Assembly (NCBI RefSeq): GCF_021869535.1
Contig: NW_026262679.1
Span: forward strand, 79,543,143 to 79,607,142
Direction: 5' to 3'
Source of the DNA: Mytilus californianus
Lineage: Eukaryota > Mollusca > Bivalvia > Mytilida > Mytilidae
DNA: 64,000 bases
Shown: in pieces, positions 45,376 to 64,000 of the stretch
Layout: every line of letters starts with the position of its first letter
Position numbering within the stretch: position 1 is the stretch's first letter
Notes under the pieces: generated by a model
What the model saw: only the letters and a program-made list of their open reading frames with translations
Told to the model about the DNA's origin: nothing
Databases searched by the model: none
Position numbers and translations under genes: made by a program

Positions 45376-48300
45376 CTAATACTGGTCCCCTGTTGGCGTT
45401 CTTTCAATCTCATTAGTACTTTTTACCATTTGTCGTGGTCCACCTCTAGCCGTTGCTAATCCTTTCCGGACACTATCTCGAGCTGACAACGTCTCGTCTT
45501 CTCCGTGTAGAAAGGTTACCAAATCTGAAATGAATAAAGATACAATTTCACTTCTAAAAAGGTTGCAAGTTGCTGCTTCATATCAATATTTTACTCTGGA
45601 TATTTATTGGGGTTAAATACAACGATATCGACCTCTTAGTGGACGTTTGATGAGGAACTATTTATTTATAAGTTCTTGCATATTTTTATCATTCAAGAGC
45701 AAGACAATTTCATTTCGTTTAAACTTGAAAATTTGGGAATGTTTGATTTAACAGAAATTGCACATTAAGACTTTTTGGTTGCCTGGCAAAACAGAATATT
45801 CAAACAAGCTTTCCAATCATACAATATATTCCTACGTGTTTGGTCCTGATACAGGGTTACTTTTGAAAATTACTATCTTCTTAATTTTCTGTTTATATAT
45901 ACTTCATTAGCAAGTAAAAACAATGCGGCTTGATAAGTTAATGAACATTTTGTTCGTACCTTTTCCATCTAATATTCCAGTTCCTGATGTATCTATTGCG
46001 GAAAGCTCTGTTCGAATAAGATCAGCTTCCGTTTTATTTAAAGGTTCGCTACCTGCGTTTTGCAAAGCATCCATGAGATCGTTGAGTGGAATTTTCAGAT
46101 TTCTCATATCACGTGATGGATTGTCAGAATATCGTGAGAACAAAACTTCCAGTGATGAAAATAATCTGTTTTCCATTTCATCTTTAGTATTCCATCTATT
46201 CTTCATCCATGATTTGAATTCGTAAAGACTAATTCCATCGTCTTCAAATAAATACAAATACATATATTTTTAAATACATATTTGCAACCTTTTTGTATTT
46301 TTTATTCAGGTAAATGTCGTTTCCCCTCTTCCACTCTTAATTTTTCACCCCTTATTTTGAGATTGCGATAAGTTACTTAAATATTCTACAGTAGCCGTAT
46401 GAAAATGATTCCTAGTAGTTATAGTTCAATTGTGATGGAAATATCTACAGGGATCATATCTTGGAATTTATACTGGTAATTTCTTGTAAACGTTGGTCTC
46501 GTTTCTCAATAAACAAATCATATAAAGATGTATAACAGCGAAGAGACATTTGAATGGGAAACTATTTTTAGTAAAGCTTGATCAGAAACAGCCCAAAATT
46601 GGTGAATGCGTTTTTTAATTAAAGTACATACATGATAAGCAAACATATGATTTTATGTCAAAACCTGGTCGATCAACTATATTTCTGAAAAAAAATCCTG
46701 CTTTTTTTCAAAGATGTTCACACCTATGCACATTTGTTTTTATCAAATTTCTTTATTTCAGTACATACCATTGCCGTCTTTGTTGTGTTCAGCGTATATA
46801 GATTCGATAAAGGTGTTGGTTGGATCAAGGTGTAAACCACGTAACACAGAGATAAAACCCTCCTTGGTGAGTAACCCAGAGTCTGGATGACAGTACATGT
46901 AGAACAACTGTTCAAGACCTGGATAAATAATATAATGAATAATCTTTACATATGAAACTGCAAGTGATTTTGCTAACATTAAGGCTAAGTATGGATTTGA
47001 ACATAACGATACACGCCTTAACTAATTTTCGCATTTTTTGCGCGTCATCTGCATGCTCCTGTCCCAGTGATACATATTTTGCCGCAAATATTTGCATATT
47101 AACGAGTAATATTAACATAAAGAATTTGTAAGCATTCGTGAATTTGAGAAAATTTTAAACCAATAATCAAATTTATATCAAATCAAATCAAATCAAATAT
47201 TTTATTATTCCGATCAGGGTCCCACAGGGGGCATTTACAATTAACAATTATGATAGTATAAGCAACAAACATGAGACATTGTACAGTATATAACGTGACA
47301 GATATTATAATAGACAAATGAAAATGGCATTAATAACAAAAATACATTAAAAGTACTGTTGAGTATTTTCCCTCTTCCTTCCTTATTACCATTATTATTT
47401 CTATGTCCAGCAGTGCAAAAATAAAAAAAAAATAAAAAATATTAATAATAAAGTTTGAACAAACTTAAATTATTATCTATAAAGATGGAAATTTGTTCAT
47501 CTGCAGGAGACACCAAGGGACGGTGCGATAGGCAATAACAGCAATCCTCCCCGTGTCAGAAGCAGATGAACAAAATAAATAGAGAAACTGAATACGGTCA
47601 ATTAACAAATATTTTTTTTTTGAAAAACAACAATTGCTAATTATGCGAAACATGTCATATAAATCTGTATTTGCAGTGTTTAACCAGGTAAATACACAAC
47701 TCTTTTAATACAGTTGACTGGTTCTCAGAAGACAGCAGCCACAGCAATTTCTCTTGGGAATTTAAGTTAATGAAATTGGGACATGATTCCGAAATAATGT
47801 GATATAAATGGTGTCTGCCTTCGTTATATTCTGTGCAATAAAAGAAAAAATGAACTTCATCTTCAATATTACCAGAGTTACACTGCTGGCATAGTCTAAG
47901 GTGTGGAGGAGTACCCTGGTATCGTCCTATTTCAATCTACTTACGCTCTTTGTGTTCTTCTGGAACGTCGTCCTCCTATACAAAAAGAAATTATGAGCAC
48001 TGGTGACTTATAAACATTAACTTTTTAACATATAATGTGATACTATAAGTATTAATGGCATATCAGTGGCGACGGAACATATAATCGAGTGGTCAAGATT
48101 TGAACACTGCCGAAAAAATGCCTATAACATATATCGGTATATAAGTGGCAGTTTCAAGTAAAATCGTGAATTTAATGTAATTCTAAAAGTTCATATATAC
48201 GATGTCTAATGAATTCTTGCATTTTGTTTTCATTAAATATTCTTAAAAAGGAGAGTGGGGGTAAAGTATTGCTTCACTTTTGATGTTTCAATTTGTTGAA

Positions 48301-49083
48301 ACATTATCTTAATTTTCTTCATGTTAATATTCACCTCTTAGTTAGAAAAAGTCAATGGATGTCGGATGTGAAAGAAAGTTGCCGCCGTTCAGATATATTC
48401 CATTTGGTTCGATTCATATTTTGACTGATCTAGTGAATGCTTTATATGAAGCATTAAGTTTGCATGGTCATTAAAGTTGACTCAGTTGTATCAATTGTGT
48501 TATGTAACTGTCCAGAGTCAATCGAACCGCAAGGCTGACCGGTTTGTCATTGATCCACAAGATCACTCGTGTTCAGATAGCCATTTGCAGTGGAATCAAT
48601 AGAATTGTAGGCTGTGTTATTCTAAACAAGGGTTGTCTAGTTTGATAAGCCATGATCAGGTCGATTGACTCAATCATTTCAATTGCACCATTGAGATCAA
48701 ATTGTTCAAATGAGTAAAAACAACTAATCTAGAAATAAGATAAATAAACAATTACCTGAATTAAAAGGGTTAATTTCAATTGCTTCATGCAGTGGTATCA
48801 AATTAACTCTGGCGAGTCAATTCAGATAACCTTATACATGTTATAGCCAATATAACAAATCGAATCAACTGAATTAGATCATATATTGTAAGCGTTAAAG
48901 TAGTAAATTCAAGTCGGTTAATTGTTTAAACAATGAAACATTTATATATCGAATTTGGGTGAGGTTTTCGGAGGCAATTCCACAGAGTGACCATGTAATA
49001 TATCTTCATTTGAAAAGGTTACTATTAAAAGATAATATGAAAGAATGATTTGATATATAATTTGAAAAGCAGTTCCTTACCAT
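45376..49083 (-). CDS. EF-hand calcium-binding protein, 204 aa, five exons
   Basis: Minus-strand exons: ATG alone at the end of exon 1 (49081-49083), exon 2 47945-47975 (31 nt), exon 3 46769-46918, exon 4 45960-46241, exon 5 45376-45524 with stop TAG. All junctions are GT-AG and the phases fit, summing to 615 nt. The protein starts MEDDVPEEHKERLEQLFYMY. A first helix-loop pair covers about residues 13-70, with a loop-like NKDGNDDGISLYE (57-69) that is one residue longer than the canonical 12. The clearest EF loop is DTSGTGILDGKD (145-156), with acidic or oxygen ligands at positions 1, 3, 5, 9 and 12 and Gly at 6; its last Asp is split by an intron. The C-terminus is basic and unstructured. 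I expect cytosolic calcium binding; the exact orthologue is not recognised. Confidence 0.85.
47172..47944 (-). mobile_element. 5'-truncated LINE fragment in the EF-hand gene intron
   Basis: The minus strand encodes, from about 47935 down to 47660, IEIGRYQGTPPHLR followed by LCQQCNSGNIEDEVHFFFYC. This is the zinc-knuckle-like C-terminal motif (C-x2-C…ED E.HFL..C) of many animal non-LTR retrotransposons. It continues about 50 residues in frame to a stop. The 3' part ends in a (TTTGA)n tail (plus-strand ATCAAATCAAATCAAAT at 47172-47196). So it is a 5'-truncated insertion of about 0.77 kb with a microsatellite tail. Its truncated end lies within about 10 nt of the exon 2 donor. Confidence 0.8.
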
Positions 49084-49200
49084 TTTTTGTTGTGTAAGTC
49101 CCTGGATACAACGAATATCTTTAACTAGTGACCCATGCTTATGTCACAAAGACAACAGAAAGAATTTAAATACTTTTTAGAATTGGTATATGCACCATCG
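49084..49200 (-). promoter_or_regulatory. Inferred 5' UTR and TATA-like promoter of EF-hand gene
   Basis: On the minus strand TATTTAAA occurs at 49172-49165, about 82 nt before the ATG. A start near 49140 would give a 5' UTR of roughly 60 nt. No other promoter motif was seen. Start site not mapped. Confidence 0.4.
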
Positions 49201-49311
49201 CTTTCATAGTGCTCAATTACAAACTTAGTATCGGAATACATTGATTAAATCTGTAAACATTTCATTGAATATTTAATATTCTCTAAACCTTTCTATGTGT
49301 GTGAGTGTTTA

Positions 49312-50030
49312 TGGGGTTGGAGGAGGCAGATCATGTGTATTATTCCACCGTTACTGGGGTTGGTGGAGGCAGTATGATACGACCGTTACTGGGGTTGGTG
49401 GAGGCAGTACATTATACGACCGTTACTGGGGTTGGTGGAGGCAGTATGATACGACCGTTACTAGGGTTGGTGGAGGCAGTATGATACGACCGTTACTAGG
49501 GTTGGTGGAGGCAGTATGATACGACCGTTACTGGGGTTGGTGGAGGCAGTATGATACGACCGTTACTGGGGTTGGTGGAGGCAGTATGATACGACCGTTA
49601 CTAGGGTTGGTGGAGGCAGTATGATACGACCGTTACTGGGGTTGGTGGAGGCAGTATGATACGACCGTTACTGGGGTTGGCGGAGGCCGTTTATTATACG
49701 ACCGTTACTGGGGTTTGTGGAGGCAGTATGATACGACCGTTACTGGGGTTGGCGGAGGCCGTTTATTATACGACAGTTACTGGGGTTGGTGGAGGCAGTA
49801 TGATACGACCGTTACTGGGGTTGGCGGAGGCCGTTTATTATACGACAGTTACTGGGGTTGGTGGAGGCAGTATGATACGACCGTTACTGGGGTTGGCGGA
49901 GGCCGTTTATTATACGACAGTTACTGGGGTTGGTGGAGGCAGTATGATACGACCGTTACTGGGGTTGGCGGAGGCCGTTTATTATACGACAGTTACTGGG
50001 GTTGGTGGAGGCAGTATTATACGACCCTCA
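49312..50030 (+). repeat. 35/72-bp minisatellite, about 20 units
   Basis: Basic unit of 35 bp, GTTACTGGGGTTGGTGGAGG plus CAGTATGATACGACC. From about 49675 on, units alternate with a 37-bp variant (GGCGGAGGCCGTTTATTATACGA), making a 72-bp higher-order unit repeated about five times. A G/A variant (TTACTAGGG) marks units 4, 5 and 8. Long open frames arise because 72 is divisible by three; the repeat peptide is not supported as protein. Confidence 0.95.
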
Positions 50031-50044
50031 CTGAATCCAAGGAA

Positions 50045-50345
50045 TCTTAGAAAAATCAAAGAGATGTGGTATGATTACCATTTAGACAACTATCCACCAG
50101 AGTCTAAATAATTTAGATGGAAGCAACTATATGTCACAGTATGTCATTCAGGTATGAGAAAACCCCATACCGCATACTAAGCTTTAAAAGACCCCGACAT
50201 GACAAAATGTGTCACAATTCAAAAAAGAAAACCAACAGCCTGATTTATGAAAAAAACAAATATTTCAGACAGTAACCAACGACTACCACGGAATTACAGG
50301 TTCCTGACTTTGGACAGACACATAAAGAATGTGGCATGGCTAGGT
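50045..50345 (-). repeat. Family A copy
   Basis: Begins 'aaaatcaaagagatgtggtatgatt' directly after the minisatellite and runs in minus sense to 'gactttggacagacacataaagaatgtggc'. An inverted plus-sense copy lies at 50555-51090. Confidence 0.8.
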
Positions 50346-50554
50346 TGAACATGTTCCTTCCTTCATGTGCTCATTTTTTTTAAATATTCATTAATATCTT
50401 AACGTTGTTTTTTTTTGCTTATTTGATGTGTTTTGGTCACATCCATACGATATTAAATTAAAAACAGCAATAATTTATATATGCCCCTCTATATCTATAA
50501 GAATATAGGAACAGCATATATAGACGTGCGTGGTGAAAATAGTCTTTTTTTTAT

Positions 50555-51095
50555 TAGTTGTTAGTGGCTTTGAACTAGCTGTCAGTAACTGCGAGTACTC
50601 TCAGATCTGTACTTAGTGTCTTTTTGTTGTTTGGATGTACAAGTACCCGGCCACGTCCACTTGTATTTGTAGTATTTATATTTTTATCCATCTGATGAGT
50701 TAAACCTCTTTCAACTGATTTTTATAGTTCGTTCTTATGATGTACTGTTACACCACTGTCCCAGGCTAGGGGGTTGGGATCCCGCTTACATGTTTAACCC
50801 CGCCACATTCTGTATGTATGTGCCTGTCCCAAGTCAGGAGCCTGTAATTTAGTAGTTGTCGTTTGTTTATGTGTTACATATTTGTTTTTCGTTCATTTTT
50901 TGTACATAAATTAGGCCGTTAGTTTTCTCGTTTGAATTGTTTTACATTGTCATTTCGGGGCCTTTTATAGCTGACTGTGCGGTATGGGATTTGCTCATTG
51001 TTGAAGGCCGTACGGTGACCTATAGTTGTGTCATTTGGTCTCTTGTGGAGAGTTGTCTCATTGGCAATCATACCACATCTTCTTTTTTATATTGA
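50555..51095 (+). repeat. Long Family A copy
   Basis: Runs from 'tggctttgaactagctgtcagtaactgcgag' through 'gttacaccactgtcccaggctaggg', 'gtcaggagcctgtaatttag' and 'ccttttatagctgactgtgcggtatggg' to 'ttggcaatcataccacatct'. The longest copy here; no coding capacity. Confidence 0.85.
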
Positions 51096-51815
51096 CTGTT
51101 AAACATAAATCTATCTAGTAAAAATCAACACACTTATGGGTTGGAAATTTATTGCCAAAGGGAAAAACACTTGATAGTATTGTTATTTAGTGGTTTAAAC
51201 AAATGTATGTGCCGTCTACTTTTTATCTGGTCAATCTCCTTTTAAGGCCGGGGCCATGTAGTTTAAACTTTTAATCTATTTGGAAATATAAAATGAGCGA
51301 ATAATGCATACATCGAATGGCGTCTGGCTAAAAGATCTTTAATGTTTATTTATTAAGCCATAATTGTACACAAAATGCATCTAACTTGTATATATTTATG
51401 TCATGCCAGCCTTAACCCTTTCTCAACTGCACAGGTTTGTGCATAAAACAAAGCCAATTCTGGCAATTAAGTATGAGGACTTAAATTACTTTTTTTTTAT
51501 TAATGTGCCTAAAATTTTCATATATCCTGTAGTATTATGTATTTATTCATAGTTGAAGCTTACAATATATGGTTACATTTTTGTAGTTGTTAGCTGGAGG
51601 GTCATTGATTTGTTAGTTTAGAATATGTAATATTTGTATTTGTTTAATACTGCCAATTTCCCCGATATTATGACAAATTAATGGTGCTATTCCGAAACTT
51701 TTTTCCAGCGAACAAAATACTTCCTTTATCAGAATTTTATCTTTCGGTTTTGAATCTTTATTTTTATAATTTGTAACTACGTCATTTATAAGTAAGTTGC
51801 GAGGCTGATACTGTT
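51096..51815. other. Non-coding, nothing recognised
   Basis: AT-rich. The minus-strand frame at 51613-51819 has no domain I can name. Confidence 0.4.
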
Positions 51816-51879
51816 GCATTGCTTTACTACTCTGTCAATGGAGAAGAATTGAAAATGTTTATAATAATATTTGAAGGAG

Positions 51880-52106
51880 GATTCAGTATGAATAAACTAC
51901 TATTTTATAACTTGAGACGTATATGTTTTCCAAAGCATATCAAGTTATTTAACATTCCAAAAGAATGTTTTTCATGGTGCAATTCAGGTGAAATAGATGA
52001 TGAAAAGCACTTCTTGTTCACATGTACATCCAATAGGAATATAAAAAACAGGCAAGGTAATCATAATTGGGAGATATTTGATTTTCGGATTTTTACGAAA
52101 CTTTGA
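51880..52106 (+). pseudogene. LINE C-terminal relic
   Basis: The plus-strand frame contains IPKECFSWCNSGEIDDEKHFLFTC, shown here as CNSGEIDDEKHFLF with flanking Cys residues. This is the same Cys-x2-Cys…DDExHFLF motif as the LINE fragment at 47172-47944, but a different lineage by wording. Sequence before it lacks a recognisable RT, and a stop follows within 20 codons of the motif region. Confidence 0.6.
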
Positions 52107-52397
52107 CCAGCGGTGTTTATTGCAATTCAGTCAACTGTCAGTGTGTAGTCAGTCTGTCTGTGCTCACAAAACTGAAATGATGTTTTTATAGTGTAAATCA
52201 AGAGAAGTTCTTCGGACGCGCGAAATATATAAAGCCTTAGTATCATTTATTGTTTGATTAAACACTCTACATGACATATGTCTGGATCAGGATAGGTATA
52301 TTGATATAGGCACATAACAAAATTTGTACTTGAAATTACTATTCAAAGGGAGATAACAAACTTTCTTTTTATTAAAATCTTTGTTGATGAACAAATT

Positions 52398-52423
52398 ATC
52401 TCTCTCTCTCTCTCTCTCTCTTT
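52398..52423 (+). repeat. (TC)n microsatellite
   Basis: About twelve TC units. Confidence 0.9.
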
Positions 52424-52444
52424 ATTAAATACTTGTTAAATATA

Positions 52445-52640
52445 AAAATAAGAAGATGTGGTATGATTTATGTACAAAATAATGAACGAAAAAAAAAATA
52501 TGATATACACCAACAAACGACAACCACTGAATAACAGGCTCCTGACTTGGCACAGGCACGTACAGAATGTGGCGGGGTTCAAGTAGTTAGATGGCACCAA
52601 AACCTTCCCCTAGCGTGGGACAGTAGTGCAATAACACAAC
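52445..52640 (-). repeat. Partial Family A copy
   Basis: 'aataagaagatgtggtatgat', then directly 'aataatgaacgaaaaaaaaa' and 'acgacaaccactgaataacaggctcctgacttggcacagg'. The middle of the family is deleted. Confidence 0.75.
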
Positions 52641-53900
52641 ATAAGAGTTAAAATTCATTAATACATTCAGAAAAGATTGAAATTTAGAAATTTGTCTTAT
52701 TACGTCTAACATAAGATGCAATGTCTTTGCTATCAAACTTGAGTAACATCACAATTCATTATAAAGTTTAACTTGTCATCCGAATTAAAACTTTTAAAAG
52801 AATTGTTCAAAATATCAACATGGTTAAAAGGTTCTTCCCTTGTATCTGAGAAAATATTACAGTCTATTAACATATGTTGTTTCTGTCTCTATAAAATTGT
52901 CATCATTACAAAAAAAGACAAAGTCTATCACACAATGATGTAGTCGGCTTGGTGTTACGTTTCGTCTCAACCGAAAGTTGGCCGATAAAATGGGACGATG
53001 GTCACGGAATTTCGGTCATGTTTTAACGTATATGCTAGTTTTTAAAATGTTTTAAAACCCTTTCTATATGTACTGAAATAGTTTCAGGGCCTTTTTCGCA
53101 TTTTTTAACGTCAAAAACATCAGTAACCCATTTCTCACTGGCGATCTATTTTATATAGGTTGTTATGTTGATATTATTTAGATAGTCTTATTCACATTTT
53201 ATCAGCAATGCCAATACACATGAATGCCATCGGACCGGGGTTTGTCTTACTAGTTTCATCAGAAGTCCATTACTATTACTAGAGTAATGGACTTCCGATT
53301 TCATGACGTATAGTCCGAACTAACTATTCTATCATCCTGTAAAATAGAAAGTTTGATGAAATATCTAAGAACTTCAATGGTTAATATTTTTAATGATTTA
53401 AATGTTACACTTATCGTTTCAATTCTTATATGTATTTTGTATCATGTGTATACATAGAACTAATTGGAGGATAAAAAAGGTTTCAACAATTATATTTTAA
53501 ATGTTACATATTCAATAATGGACAAAGATTTTTTTGTAAATCCCGTTTTCCTCAACGAGCAATTTAAAGAGCGAACGTCACTGAAGACACCCACCGACAC
53601 GCGAACGTCATTGAAGACATTGTTGTTACAGCGGGTGTGAAAGCGGACGTCACTGAAAACACATTAAAAAAATGAGCAAAGCCTAGGCATAGAAATTTAA
53701 AAAAAATAAATAATTTCTTAATTAACTTCCACACTTCTTTTGTCATACTGAAAACAAAAACAAATAAAAATTTAAATAAAATTTCATTTAATCAAAAGTA
53801 TACAAGATAATGTATTTAATATTTTCCTTTTTAAAATGGCACAACACATTAATTTGCTACTCTTAAATCTATGTTGACAAACATCAATGTTAATCGATTA
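52641..53900. other. Non-coding upstream of the GRK gene
   Basis: Contains a 13-bp perfect hairpin at 53262-53295 (GAAGTCCATTACT / AGTAATGGACTTC, 8-nt loop) and three copies of GCG(A/G)ACGTCA(C/T)TGAA at about 53573, 53603 and 53645. No gene. Confidence 0.55.
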
Positions 53901-54124
53901 TTATTATTTGAACAGGAGTAGTTTCCCTTTCTTTTGCCTTCATCGATTTCGTCGACAGAAACCTATTTTGACCAATCAGATCACACGACTCTCTCATTTT
54001 CTGAATGTTCGCCATATTGTTGGATTTCTTTACCACACCCTGGGATTTTTATAGCGAGTTAGTGGACTCAATTAGGGTCGAAGTTGACCCTTGTTGATCT
54101 CCATTATCTCAAAACAATAAGTAA
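53900..54124 (+). promoter_or_regulatory. Inferred promoter/5' UTR of the GRK gene
   Basis: A CCAATCAGA box (53970-53978) lies about 150 nt before the ATG. No TATA box at a fitting distance, in contrast to the peptide genes. The region is less AT-rich than its surroundings (for example TCGTCGACAG). Start site not determined. Confidence 0.4.

Positions 54125-64000
<9,876 letters not shown>

Noticed and set aside
49656..50111. 151-codon plus-strand open frame with a 24-residue repeat
   Set aside because: It arises from the 72-bp minisatellite unit; both other plus frames are also open and the repeat ends inside a dispersed element.

Overview
The window is AT-rich, intron-rich animal DNA crowded with interspersed repeats. 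Three things point to a bivalve mollusc, most likely a marine mussel (Mytilus): the repeat families, elements with ~160-bp internal tandem cores, and a right-hand region dense in TACATGTA words. The species assignment is inference; no search was run. Canonical GT-AG introns, TATA boxes and AATAAA signals rule out a prokaryotic or viral contig.

Layout. (1) 0-13 kb holds no intact gene. It contains relics of a reverse-transcriptase element, a 535-bp tandem array (about 1.86-4.71 kb), a tRNA-like SINE candidate, and a ~0.5-kb inverted repeat at 7.44-9.37 kb. (2) 13-43 kb is a same-strand cluster of four paralogous genes for a small secreted peptide I do not recognise. Coding starts are at 13893, 22248, 33412 and 40567. 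All four share one plan: TATA box, 31 nt, initiator-like A, a 23-nt non-coding exon, a 172-nt coding exon (signal peptide plus Tyr-rich segment), a second coding exon (hydrophobic C-terminal 20 residues ending in Gly), then an intron in the 3' UTR and a final non-coding exon. Each predicted product is 77 aa. Three copies keep a clear AATAAA; the first appears to have lost it. Mobile elements are spread among the genes, including a MULE-like non-autonomous transposon with a target duplication and a decayed KRBA2-like integrase transposon. (3) 43-50 kb carries a minus-strand five-exon gene for a 204-aa EF-hand protein. A LINE fragment abuts one of its splice donors and a minisatellite of about 20 units lies just upstream of its 5' end. 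(4) 54-64 kb holds the 5' part (three exons, residues 1-87) of a plus-strand G protein-coupled receptor kinase of the GRK4/5/6 class; the gene runs off the window. Two inverted ~310-bp MITEs flank its exon 2.

Repeat labels used below are mine. Family A: dispersed repeat of about 540 bp when complete (example 50555-51090). Family B: the ~535-bp unit tandemly arrayed at 1858-4712. Family C: the repeat exemplified at 32150-32575. Family D: the repeat exemplified at 10549-11010 and 20530-20820. Family E: a degenerate GAACAG/TTCTGACAGTTCTA repeat beside A-like sequence (17930-19100, 29150-29640). Family F: the 'caatgagacaa' repeat at 44807 and 61737.

The most interesting content is the four-gene peptide cluster. 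The predicted mature peptide has no cysteine and no acidic residue, 8-9 tyrosines, four basic residues, one N-glycosylation sequon and a C-terminal glycine suitable for amidation. Its function cannot be read from the sequence.
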